This document shows, piece by piece, positions 7,545-14,055 of a DNA stretch of 25,576 nucleotides. The notes under the pieces were generated by a model. That model had not been told where the DNA came from, did not search any database, and saw nothing but the letters and a program-made list of their open reading frames with translations. The position numbers and the translations under genes are program-made. This stretch comes from a virus. Numbering within the stretch: the first letter of the stretch is position 1; the number at the start of each line of letters is the position of its first letter. The DNA lies in the IMG/VR virus record IMGVR_UViG_3300028569_002349, positions 1 to 25,576 of that record. One strand, written 5' to 3'.

Positions 7545-8132
7545 TTATATATCTAGCCCGTAAATAGTTACACCATCTTCTTCATCTTCTAGATATAACT
7601 CTTCGGCACTATTAAAATCAAAATCATTTAAATTGTAATTTTTAATATCTTCTTGCGCTTCTTTAAAGTCTTCTTCGTTAGGTTCAAAACTAATTTCAAT
7701 TATGTAATCATTTGTTGAAGCACGAGCAATATCACTATCAGCTTTGCGGTAAGAATCTTTTACTGATTTTCCACTTACCATTCTTAAAAATGTATTTACT
7801 CTTGCCATCGCCCAAGAAACTCGTGATTGTCCTGGTCTGTGAGAAGAAGAAAATGCACCTGCGCCACGACGAAATACTTTTTTCAATTGCCCTAATGTTA
7901 CTTTTTTCTTGTTTTTGCTATTATGTTCTTTTACTTTATTTTTAAGAGCTTCTACTATTTTTTTAGAAAATTCAATTGCTTTATCACTTTTCGTACCTGC
8001 ACTTCCAGGCTTATTACGAGAAGAGCCTTTTTTTCTTTCTGAAGGTTTTGATGGTGTTTGAGCGGAAGACTTTGGTCCAGATCTTTTGGCTTTAATCAAG
8101 TCAAAACCGTATTGTTCAGAATTGTAATTCAT
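7545..8132 (-). CDS. Phage head-module protein with 'RRG-HRPG-WA-ARVN' domain
   Basis: I place the start at ATG 8132 (MNYNSEQYGF...), giving 195 residues. A GTG seven codons upstream would extend it but has no ribosome-binding site and overlaps a GTGTATAT element. The N-terminal 60 residues are basic and Ser/Pro-rich. Residues about 75-120 contain TLGQLKKVFRRGAGAF, then HRPGQSR and WAMARVNTFLRM, a signature repeatedly found in phage structural proteins beside the prohead protease. The C-terminal 60 residues are very acidic (EDFKEAQEDIKNYNLNDF...). It lies directly upstream of the protease-scaffold gene. A minor head or head-DNA role is inferred from context. Confidence 0.55.
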   Translation of the reverse strand: MNYNSEQYGFDLIKAKRSGPKSSAQTPSKPSERKKGSSRNKPGSAGTKSDKAIEFSKKIVEALKNKVKEHNSKNKKKVTLGQLKKVFRRGAGAFSSSHRPGQSRVSWAMARVNTFLRMVSGKSVKDSYRKADSDIARASTNDYIIEISFEPNEEDFKEAQEDIKNYNLNDFDFNSAEELYLEDEEDGVTIYGLDI

Positions 8133-8145
8133 ATTCTTATATATA

Positions 8146-8153
8146 ATATACAC
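8146..8153 (-). promoter_or_regulatory. Variant of the intergenic element (GTGTATAT) before the head module
   Basis: Minus-strand GTGTATAT lies 13 bases before the ATG at 8132. It differs from GTGTAAT at one position and sits where a promoter for the protease-decoration-capsid block would be expected. Evidence is weak because the region is very AT-rich. Confidence 0.25.
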
Positions 8154-8182
8154 CCAAACGCTATATTTTTAATTGATTTTAA

Positions 8183-8332
8183 TTATTTTTTATATAACTC
8201 TTTAGAAACATCATCTGCAGAGCCCATTGTTGGTGTTTCTGGGTATTTAGTTGGTAACTCTCTACTATCTAAATTCGGCTCTGAACAAGATATTAATAAA
8301 AATAACGGCAATATTAATAATAGTTTTTTCAT
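8183..8332 (-). CDS. Small lipoprotein (49 aa), o-spanin candidate
   Basis: ATG 8332 opens a 49-residue protein: MKKLLLILPLFLLISC-SEPNLDS. It has a basic N-terminus, a hydrophobic stretch and a lipobox LISC with Cys16, so it should be a secreted, lipid-anchored protein. The mature part is only 34 residues and has four prolines (PNL, LPT, YPE, TPT), the size and style of Rz1-like outer-membrane spanin subunits. It starts 8 bases after the endolysin stop. The GTGTAAT element before it overlaps that stop codon. A role in outer-membrane disruption at lysis is inferred. Confidence 0.7.
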   Translation of the reverse strand: MKKLLLILPLFLLISCSEPNLDSRELPTKYPETPTMGSADDVSKELYKK

Positions 8333-8339
8333 AATACCT

Positions 8340-8346
8340 ATTACAC
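8340..8346 (-). promoter_or_regulatory. GTGTAAT element overlapping the endolysin stop, before the gene at 8332
   Basis: It reads AGTGTAATAGGTATT on the minus strand, 7 bases before ATG 8332. The TAA in the element is the endolysin stop codon. Confidence 0.5.
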
Positions 8347-8964
8347 TAATGATTGTTCTATTAATTTAGCTTCTGCATCTCTTCTTCGACTCATGCCCTT
8401 TTCTATACTTCCACCAATCCATATTCTTTTCATATTTCTTATTTGATTAGCTATAAAAGTTAATGCTTTTTGATCATAATTAGACACTAATTTCATACCA
8501 TCTCTTATTAATTTCATTTCGCGGCGACGATCACCTTCAAGAGCATTACCTCTATTAAATACAAGACTAACTAATCCTCCTTTTGCATCTTCTGGAAGAT
8601 TATCGAAATTAGGAAAAGTATCTTTTGTTAAATTATAAAATTTTGTTACTGTTTTATTATTAAAAACTTGCAGGGATAATTCCCAAGGAATAACTATATC
8701 TTTTAATCCTCTTATAAGATTTTTGGTATTATATCCTTTGATGCCAACTACTTTATATAATCTATCAAAAATTTCTTTAGGAAGATCTTTCCAATCTTCA
8801 CTAAATTCTGTTTTGTTTACATAACCTAAATCATAACCAACTCCAATTGTGACTCCACTTTGCTCTCCTGGCCATGCTGGATTTTTTAAAAATTTATTGT
8901 AATAATTTTCTCCACCACCAACTTCAAATTCTAAAATAAGATCAAGAGATTTCTTTGAAAGCAT
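8341..8964 (-). CDS. Endolysin, lysozyme-like glycoside hydrolase
   Basis: The product is 207 residues. The N-terminus reads LDLILEFEVGGGENYY with Glu12 or Glu14 as candidate catalytic acid, then WPGEQSGVTIGVGYDLGYV, which matches the TIG-x-G-[HY] active-site motif of phage lysozymes (GH24/pesticin-like superfamily). The C-terminus contains LVSLVFNRGNAL, a second lysozyme-fold motif seen in these enzymes. There is no signal peptide, so release to the periplasm should depend on a holin. It lies between the duplicated small proteins and a lipoprotein, inside the lysis cassette. Cleavage of peptidoglycan glycan strands is inferred from the family. Confidence 0.82.
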   Translation of the reverse strand: MLSKKSLDLILEFEVGGGENYYNKFLKNPAWPGEQSGVTIGVGYDLGYVNKTEFSEDWKDLPKEIFDRLYKVVGIKGYNTKNLIRGLKDIVIPWELSLQVFNNKTVTKFYNLTKDTFPNFDNLPEDAKGGLVSLVFNRGNALEGDRRREMKLIRDGMKLVSNYDQKALTFIANQIRNMKRIWIGGSIEKGMSRRRDAEAKLIEQSLV

Positions 8965-8973
8965 TTTTACATT

Positions 8974-9246
8974 TTACCATTCAGCCATGGCAACTCTTAT
9001 CCAATTATTTTCCCCATCCCCATAATAAATATAGTTGCCATCTGAAGCTAATTGTCCGTTTGAGCCTGGAGATGATACCGTCGAAGGATAATACGTACTA
9101 TAAGGATCATACAAGTTTAAAAGTCCACCTTCTGGCGGCGTAGCATAAGGAAGGTAAGTCGATAAACCTCCTAATCCTTGGTTTTGTTTAGAAATCAAAA
9201 ACAAATTATTTTTTGCTTGATTATAAGAAAAAGAAATTTGGCCCAT
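8974..9246 (-). CDS. Small protein with C-terminal 'W-x-RVA-x-AEW' domain (copy 2)
   Basis: The product is 90 residues. The last about 32 residues (SPGSNGQLASDGNYIYY...NNWIRVAMAEW) match those of the gene just upstream at 9251-9457, so the two are tandem paralogues. The pattern P-G-x2-G-Q-x3-D-x-N-Y-[LI]-Y ... N-x-W-x-RV-x2-x-W is a small beta domain often found at the end of phage structural proteins. The N-terminal part differs from copy 1 and is Gly/Pro/Tyr-rich. The start is 4 bases after the stop of copy 1. I do not know its function; a virion surface or tail accessory role is a guess. Confidence 0.6.
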   Translation of the reverse strand: MGQISFSYNQAKNNLFLISKQNQGLGGLSTYLPYATPPEGGLLNLYDPYSTYYPSTVSSPGSNGQLASDGNYIYYGDGENNWIRVAMAEW

Positions 9247-9250
9247 TTTG

Positions 9251-9457
9251 TTACCATTCAGCTAGAGCTACTCTAACCCATAGATTAGTACTTTTACAAA
9301 AATAAAGATAATTACTATCTGCAGTAATTTGTCCTGCTGTTCCTGGAGACGTTGAAGTTGTTGGAACATAAGTTGTATCCATTACAAATCCACCATCATA
9401 TCCAGAGCCAGCTCCAGAATCTGTAATAAAATCTGCTAAGAACTCTTCAGTTGTCAT
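9251..9457 (-). CDS. Small protein with C-terminal 'W-x-RVA-x-AEW' domain (copy 1)
   Basis: The product is 68 residues, mostly the same about 32-residue C-terminal domain as its downstream neighbour (SPGTAGQITADSNYLYF...NLWVRVALAEW) behind a short acidic N-terminus (MTTEEFLADFITDSG). It is preceded by two GTGTAAT elements and begins the sub-cluster that ends with the endolysin. Function unknown; conservation of the aromatic residues between copies argues that it is a real protein domain. Confidence 0.6.
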   Translation of the reverse strand: MTTEEFLADFITDSGAGSGYDGGFVMDTTYVPTTSTSPGTAGQITADSNYLYFCKSTNLWVRVALAEW

Positions 9458-9467
9458 TCTATATTAC

Positions 9468-9474
9468 ATTACAC
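9468..9474 (-). promoter_or_regulatory. Intergenic GTGTAAT element (proximal) before the gene at 9457
   Basis: It reads TGTGTAATGTAATATAG on the minus strand, 10 bases before ATG 9457. Confidence 0.55.
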
Positions 9475-9505
9475 AATTTTATAACTTATTATTATAATTT
9501 TTATA

Positions 9506-9512
9506 ATTACAC
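9506..9512 (-). promoter_or_regulatory. Intergenic GTGTAAT element (distal) before the gene at 9457
   Basis: A second copy in the same gap, ATGTGTAATTATAA on the minus strand, 38 bases upstream of the proximal copy and 8 bases after the lipoprotein stop codon (9521-9523). Confidence 0.5.
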
Positions 9513-9520
9513 ATATAATA

Positions 9521-9937
9521 TTAATTATTAATTTTATCTATTGTCTTATCTATTATATTATCTTGAGGTACTTTTTCTTTTAACCAGGAATTCATAAGAC
9601 CAAAATAAACAAGATGTTCACTACTAATAAGAAATAATTCATTGCCAAAATTATCTTTGTAAGGAGTTATTCCAGAGTCTTCAGTTAGATCAATTGCTTT
9701 TTCTTTTTTGAATTTAATTCTGTACATTTTAATTAAATTATTATATCGTTCTCTCGCTTGACGAGTAATAAGTGCATCATCACCAACAAAAGAAATTAAT
9801 CCACCATTATCTTTATCATATTGCTTTGGAGTAGTTGCATCATAAGATGATTTGTCATCTTGTATTTTATTTGGTGTCACAGTAGCACATCCAACAAGAA
9901 AAAAATTAAGAACTAATATGCTTGCGAGCTTGTTCAA
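9521..9937 (-). CDS. Lipoprotein (138 aa) overlapping the upstream spanin-like gene, TTG start
   Basis: The start codon is TTG at 9937, preceded by AAAGGA at a good distance. It lies 32 bases inside the end of the upstream gene, in another frame. The N-terminus MNKLASILVLNFFLVGC has a basic start, a hydrophobic stretch and lipobox LVGC (Cys17), so the protein should be exported and lipidated. The mature 122 residues are charged and soluble, with a central basic stretch (RARERYNNLIKMYRIKFKKEK region). The overlapping start within a membrane/coiled-coil gene recalls Rz/Rz1 spanin pairs, but 138 residues is longer than usual for an o-spanin. The alternative is an envelope lipoprotein with a superinfection-exclusion-type role. 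Confidence 0.65.
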   Translation of the reverse strand: MNKLASILVLNFFLVGCATVTPNKIQDDKSSYDATTPKQYDKDNGGLISFVGDDALITRQARERYNNLIKMYRIKFKKEKAIDLTEDSGITPYKDNFGNELFLISSEHLVYFGLMNSWLKEKVPQDNIIDKTIDKINN

Positions 9938-10106
9938 GGTCTTTTTCCTTTACTGCATTTTCGATTTCACTTTGATGATCAACTTCTTTTTGAGCTTCTT
10001 GGCGATCTTTCATTTCTTTCGTATTCTTTGCGCCGAATACATTATTGATTGCTGCGAATATTCCAGAGACTGCTGAAAGTAATGCTTGGAGTATTCCAGT
10101 TGGCAT
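9906..10106 (-). CDS. Small membrane-anchored coiled-coil protein, i-spanin or second holin candidate
   Basis: I place the start at ATG 10106, 2 bases after the upstream stop, giving 66 residues; a longer frame (to 10142) would run into the previous gene. Residues 1-25 (MPTGILQALLSAVSGIFAAINN...) are hydrophobic or amphipathic, and residues 28-66 are a charged, heptad-like helix (EMKDRQEAQKEVDHQSEIENA...). A single N-terminal membrane segment followed by a periplasmic helix is the layout of inner-membrane spanins. Its 3' end overlaps the start of the lipoprotein gene at 9937. The alternative is a small holin or antiholin. Confidence 0.55.
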   Translation of the reverse strand: MPTGILQALLSAVSGIFAAINNVFGAKNTKEMKDRQEAQKEVDHQSEIENAVKEKDLEQARKHISS

Positions 10107-10108
10107 GA

Positions 10109-10558
10109 TTACTCTACGTAACTTGCTGTTGCATCCTTGCATCCAGAAGCAATAGCGTTAAGTACCTTTACTGCAAGAGCACCATTTCCATCTAATCTAG
10201 CAAATTGTTGAGCATAAAGATCTTTGATTACAGTAACATAATTTGCCCAATGAGTTTTTTCTGCTGGAAGATAATCGTTAAGAGCTTTTTGTAATTCTGC
10301 TGGAGTTGGAGCATTTCCAAGCGTTAGTCCTTCAACAATACTTGCAACATTATTAATCATCTTAGCTTTTTCGATTCTATCGTTACCAGAAACTGCTTGA
10401 TCAAGAACAACTGTACAAGCAAGTATAACTGCGGGTTTAACATAAGGAAGAGTATTTTCCACGCTTGTTGCAACATCAACTTTTCCAGTATTGGTTGTGG
10501 CGCAAGCACCAAGAAATACGCTCAAAAGAGCAACTGCGGCTAATTGTAATTTATTCAT
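10109..10558 (-). CDS. Lipoprotein (149 aa) in the lysis cassette
   Basis: The N-terminus MNKLQLAAVALLSVFLGAC is a classic lipoprotein signal with lipobox LGAC (Cys19). The mature region is Ala-rich and mostly helical, with two further cysteines (CTVV about residue 48 and SGCKD near the end) that could form a disulfide. The ATG overlaps the stop of the holin-like gene (ATGA) and is preceded by GGAG. I do not recognise the family. Its place between a holin-like gene and a spanin-like pair suggests a lysis or lysis-timing role in the periplasm. Confidence 0.65.
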   Translation of the reverse strand: MNKLQLAAVALLSVFLGACATTNTGKVDVATSVENTLPYVKPAVILACTVVLDQAVSGNDRIEKAKMINNVASIVEGLTLGNAPTPAELQKALNDYLPAEKTHWANYVTVIKDLYAQQFARLDGNGALAVKVLNAIASGCKDATASYVE

Positions 10559-10839
10559 ATATTTTCTCCATTTGTTCTATTTTTTGCTTCACTTGTTTGA
10601 GCTACTCTTCCACCAGTAACTGCTGCATCTTTAACAGTTAATGCAAAAATAATACCAGAAACTACGGCTACTAATCTTGCTATGCCATTAATATATTGTT
10701 GTGCAATATCTGGAAGAAAATGTATTAATGTTGGATCAGAGTGAATTGCTATTGCTGATGTAACTGCTACAACTGTGATCACACCAGATGAACTAGATCT
10801 CCAATTGGGGCCAAATATTTTAGATAGCATATTCTTCAT
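10555..10839 (-). CDS. Holin-like small membrane protein
   Basis: The product is 94 residues with two hydrophobic segments, about 19-33 (GVITVVAVTSAIAIHS) and about 53-69 (IARLVAVVSGIIFALTV), followed by KDAAVTGG and a polar, charged tail. Two-segment proteins with a KD-x-x-VTGG ending are common beside phage lysis genes and fit a class II holin. It is the first gene of the lysis cassette and is translationally coupled to the next lipoprotein. Its leader contains a GTGTAAT element only 5 bases from the ATG and no ribosome-binding site. Holin activity is inferred from topology and position. Confidence 0.6.
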   Translation of the reverse strand: MKNMLSKIFGPNWRSSSSGVITVVAVTSAIAIHSDPTLIHFLPDIAQQYINGIARLVAVVSGIIFALTVKDAAVTGGRVAQTSEAKNRTNGENI

Positions 10840-10844
10840 ATTAT

Positions 10845-10851
10845 ATTACAC
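10845..10851 (-). promoter_or_regulatory. GTGTAAT element before the lysis cassette
   Basis: It reads AGTGTAATATAATATG on the minus strand. The element ends only 5 bases before ATG 10839, the shortest spacing seen; a promoter here would give an almost leaderless mRNA. Confidence 0.55.
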
Positions 10852-10871
10852 TATATTATAGTTATTAAATT

Positions 10872-12080
10872 TTAAAATATCAATACTTTCTTTGTATTAT
10901 TTAGCATACCATACAATACATTTCCACTAGCAAATAGTCCTCTTCTACCAAAGTCTGGATCAAGATCAAAATTAAAACTTAAAGTCGCAGTTTTATTTGC
11001 TCCGATAGAAGAATCATAAGTAATATTATCAAACTTGCAACCACTAAAAGACAATCTAGTTTTATCTACCCCTCTTTTAGAACTATTAAAATCAACCACA
11101 ATATTATAATCATCATCTCTATTTAATGTATCAAAAAATGAACCAGATAAAGTTTGATCTACAATAAAACTTGTATTTAATTTTCCATTAACTGGAAACT
11201 CTATTTTTCTTAGTAAAGGCAATTTATAATTGATTGCTCTATAAGCTTTTCTATTAAAAGATAATGAATAATCTAAATTTTGAATTGTGTCTGTGTAAAA
11301 TAAAACTCCCGTTCTATTATTTGTAAAGAAAGAGACATTTGCATCTCCTGGTAAAAGAATGTTTTGTCCACTAATTGCAGTTTGATTATAATTTAAACTT
11401 TTTGGCACAATAATAGTTTCATGATTTTGTATATTAATTCCACTTGATACATTTAAATAAGAGTATTTTATTCCAGATCCGCTTGTATAATAAGTTATAT
11501 TATCTGCAACATAACTTTGATTTACCTCTGGTAAATTACCAATACTAACATTAAAAGAATATTCATTAAGGTGACAATTTTGAAAATGAATAATATCATC
11601 GTTTTTACAATTAGAATCAATGACTTGGGTTTCATTTGTTGGATTTATTATTGAATTATTAAAAGTTGCGTTATCAGAAAAAATATCATTGTTGTTTTTG
11701 CCTACAACAAGATAAAAGTCTCTTTTGTTTAAATTTTCACTATTTGAACAAATTCCAGAAAACATTGGTAAGTTTGACCCAGAAAAATGATTAACATCAA
11801 AATCTAATCTATTTTCATTTGTAACTCCATCGGGAATATAAGAAAAATTAAAAGTTACTTCTGGTGGTCCAGAAATTCCACGAAATATATTTTGTTTTTG
11901 TCCAAACCCTTGAGCGTTAGATCTTGGTTGTTGAATTGAATAATTAAAATTTTGTATCTTTTCTAATCTTTTGAGAATAATATTATTAGCTAAGTAGTAA
12001 TCAGAACCAGCTTTTTGTTCTCCGCTATATGGAGCAACATATAAACCTTCTACATTGTAGATTATTCTATTTCTTGCCAT
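10872..12080 (-). CDS. Putative tail tube / major tail structural protein
   Basis: The product is 402 residues. The N-terminal region reads LKRLEKIQNFNYSIQQPRSNAQGFGQKQ, then GPPEVTFNFSYIPDGVTNENRL. The order 'I-Q-x-F-x-Y-S-I ... FGQ ... PPEV-F-F-Y-x-DG-x-NE-L' is one I associate with tail-tube-type proteins of environmental phages. The rest is beta-rich with many Asn/Ser/Gly and repeated SGxxF segments, and the C-terminus has TATLSFNFDLDPDFGRRG. It lies just after the portal, with an AAGG ribosome-binding site before ATG 12080. The tail-tube call is moderate; a head-tail connector component is possible. Confidence 0.5.
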   Translation of the reverse strand: MARNRIIYNVEGLYVAPYSGEQKAGSDYYLANNIILKRLEKIQNFNYSIQQPRSNAQGFGQKQNIFRGISGPPEVTFNFSYIPDGVTNENRLDFDVNHFSGSNLPMFSGICSNSENLNKRDFYLVVGKNNNDIFSDNATFNNSIINPTNETQVIDSNCKNDDIIHFQNCHLNEYSFNVSIGNLPEVNQSYVADNITYYTSGSGIKYSYLNVSSGINIQNHETIIVPKSLNYNQTAISGQNILLPGDANVSFFTNNRTGVLFYTDTIQNLDYSLSFNRKAYRAINYKLPLLRKIEFPVNGKLNTSFIVDQTLSGSFFDTLNRDDDYNIVVDFNSSKRGVDKTRLSFSGCKFDNITYDSSIGANKTATLSFNFDLDPDFGRRGLFASGNVLYGMLNNTKKVLIF

Positions 12081-12100
12081 AACCTTAATCCTTGTATAGG

Positions 12101-12107
12101 ATTACAC
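12101..12107 (-). promoter_or_regulatory. Intergenic GTGTAAT element before the gene at 12080
   Basis: It reads AAAGTGTAATCCTATA on the minus strand, 3 bases after the portal stop and 20 bases before ATG 12080. A separate AAGGATTAAGG ribosome-binding region lies between. Confidence 0.55.
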
Positions 12108-12110
12108 TTT

Positions 12111-14036
12111 TTAAACTTTACTATGATATAACAATGAAGCCATGTAATTTGCAACTTGATGTTCGGCTGCAATCTCTTGAATATTATTAATTTGCTCTTG
12201 GTTTTGATCAAAAGGCTTCTCTATATAATCTTTAATTTTAGCTATCCAATTTTCTGGAACTTCATTAGCTATAATAATTTCAGATATATTTTCTGCATTT
12301 TCTTTTTGTTGATTGCTTAATTTTTTAACATTAAACTTTTTCCTAACAGCGGATTTAACCTCTTCTTCTAAGTTTTGAGATGCTAAGATATTATCTTTAA
12401 TTTTAACAATTGAGAATGAAGCTTTTGTGCCAATTGGTTTTACATTTTTCGTAGATTGAGGTACTCCAGTAGAGCCAGATGGTCTCCCAGCCTGACCAGC
12501 TGCGCTTCCTCCAATAATTGGTTGGTAAAGACCTTGATCTCTTAAATCTTTGAATTTCCTCTGAGATTCTATAGATTCTTCTTGAGTTGGCAATCTTCCA
12601 GTATCGATTGCAGTTAGTCCTTCTTCTGCGGTTAATACTCCTAATTCAACTAATCTATTGTAGATTCTAGAATATTGAACATCATCTTTGATATCAATAT
12701 CTTCAAAAACTGGTGTTGGAAAATTTTTAAAACCAATATCTTTGCTCATTCTTCTGATTTCTGGAATCAAAAATTCATTAATAAAGACTTCTCTTGCTTG
12801 CTTTAATCTTTGAACAAACACTTGAACTTTAATACTTGTATTTGCAAATTTTTCACTTCCTATGAGAATATTATTTAAACCAATTTGAATATCTCTATCA
12901 ACAACTTCGTATTTTTGTGGCCCAATAAGATTGCCTATATCTGGAATAACAAACTCAGCTTTAGTTGTATAATCAGCAATAAGAACTCTTCCAACGCTTT
13001 GATTTTCAAATAAAGATTGCATTGCTTGTAAATTCTTTTGATTTACACCACCTTTTTCTGGATCCGTTCCCATTGTAACTAGAAGAACAGCTTGTTGCAT
13101 GGTTCTTGTTACTGCCATATCCATCTTTTTCATTTCAAGCTTCCAATTGATATCATCAAGAACTGGAAATCCCATTGGAATAGAAAGAGGCTCGTAGTCT
13201 TGTTTCTTATAAAATACTGCTGCTAATTTAGTTTTATCTAGTGGTACAAGAATATAAGAATTACTTTTATTTTTTATTTTATCTTTAGTTTCTGGAGGAA
13301 GATTATCGTAAACTTCAATATCTTCATCTGTTTTTGGATCTCTTAATCTTTCTAATTCGTAATCACTTAATAATTTATAATATGTATTAAAAGAATAATT
13401 AACTGTACCGCCAACATAAACATCTGCTGGATTAACTATTGTATATCTAGCTGGAAGTTTGATTTCTCCATCCTGAGCTATAGATTTTAATTTTGAACCA
13501 AAAGTTTGTGTTATTTTTAAAAGTTGCTCATTAGTTAAAGAGGTATCAAATCTATAAGTGAATACATTTCCACTTCTATAATACTCTCTAAAGAATTGAT
13601 CTTGGAAACTTGCTAGATTTATTTTCTTGAAATATGCTTCAAAAAATTCTCTTGATTTTTGACTTCCACCAGTTAGATAGATTGAACTACTAGAAAATTC
13701 ACTCATTAAATCTATGGTATTTCTAAAAATAGCTACATTATAATAAGCCTTTTGACACAAAATAATAGAGTCTCTTACGTCTAAAGTAGAAAGATTTTTT
13801 ACATAATTAGAATATCTAAAAGGAATTAATCCAGTATCAATGTTACTAAATCTATTTGTTTTTTCTATTGATGAAGACGCATTTCTTCTGGTGGATGTTG
13901 TGTTTGCTCTTATTTCTGAAATTTTGGCTCTTTTGTCACTTGAGTTATCAGATCCATAAACCATTAATGGGGTAGTATCTTCTTTTGGAATAGCTATAGA
14001 TGCTTTTATTTCTTGAATTTTGTTTTTTTTGCTCAT
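12111..14036 (-). CDS. Portal protein
   Basis: The product is 641 residues, directly downstream of the large terminase, the usual portal place. Residues about 85-175 (LDVRDSIILCQKAYYNVAIF...FREYYRSGNVFTYRF) fit the conserved portal N-domain with 'Y-R-SGN-[VA]-F' strand. The long helical region about 300-450 (DINWKLEMKKMDMAVTRTMQ...LKQAREVFINEFLIPEIRRM) fits the stem and clip helices. A later LTAEEGLTAIDTGRLPTQEE segment is typical of portal C-terminal domains in phages with long portals. The last 100 residues are charged and may be a barrel or virion-internal domain. It forms the DNA entry ring at one capsid vertex. ATG 14036 is 19 bases after the terminase stop. Confidence 0.85.
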   Translation of the reverse strand: MSKKNKIQEIKASIAIPKEDTTPLMVYGSDNSSDKRAKISEIRANTTSTRRNASSSIEKTNRFSNIDTGLIPFRYSNYVKNLSTLDVRDSIILCQKAYYNVAIFRNTIDLMSEFSSSSIYLTGGSQKSREFFEAYFKKINLASFQDQFFREYYRSGNVFTYRFDTSLTNEQLLKITQTFGSKLKSIAQDGEIKLPARYTIVNPADVYVGGTVNYSFNTYYKLLSDYELERLRDPKTDEDIEVYDNLPPETKDKIKNKSNSYILVPLDKTKLAAVFYKKQDYEPLSIPMGFPVLDDINWKLEMKKMDMAVTRTMQQAVLLVTMGTDPEKGGVNQKNLQAMQSLFENQSVGRVLIADYTTKAEFVIPDIGNLIGPQKYEVVDRDIQIGLNNILIGSEKFANTSIKVQVFVQRLKQAREVFINEFLIPEIRRMSKDIGFKNFPTPVFEDIDIKDDVQYSRIYNRLVELGVLTAEEGLTAIDTGRLPTQEESIESQRKFKDLRDQGLYQPIIGGSAAGQAGRPSGSTGVPQSTKNVKPIGTKASFSIVKIKDNILASQNLEEEVKSAVRKKFNVKKLSNQQKENAENISEIIIANEVPENWIAKIKDYIEKPFDQNQEQINNIQEIAAEHQVANYMASLLYHSKV

Positions 14037-14048
14037 TTATTTGATGAT

Positions 14049-14055
14049 ATTACAC
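14049..14055 (-). promoter_or_regulatory. Intergenic GTGTAAT element before the portal gene
   Basis: It reads TAAGTGTAATATCATC on the minus strand, immediately after the terminase stop codon (14056-14058) and 12 bases before ATG 14036. Confidence 0.55.

Noticed and set aside
8133-8153. GTG start extending the head-module protein by seven residues
   Set aside because: No ribosome-binding site precedes it, and the extension lies in an AT-only stretch overlapping a GTGTATAT element; ATG 8132 is preferred.
8058-8369. Plus-strand frame of about 100 codons
   Set aside because: It is antisense to the lipoprotein with a clear signal peptide and lipobox and to the start of the head gene; no ribosome-binding site or domain is seen.
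10107-10142. Upstream start for the spanin-like protein
   Set aside because: It would overlap the end of the lipoprotein gene and put a polar, basic stretch before the membrane segment; ATG 10106 follows the stop by 2 bases.
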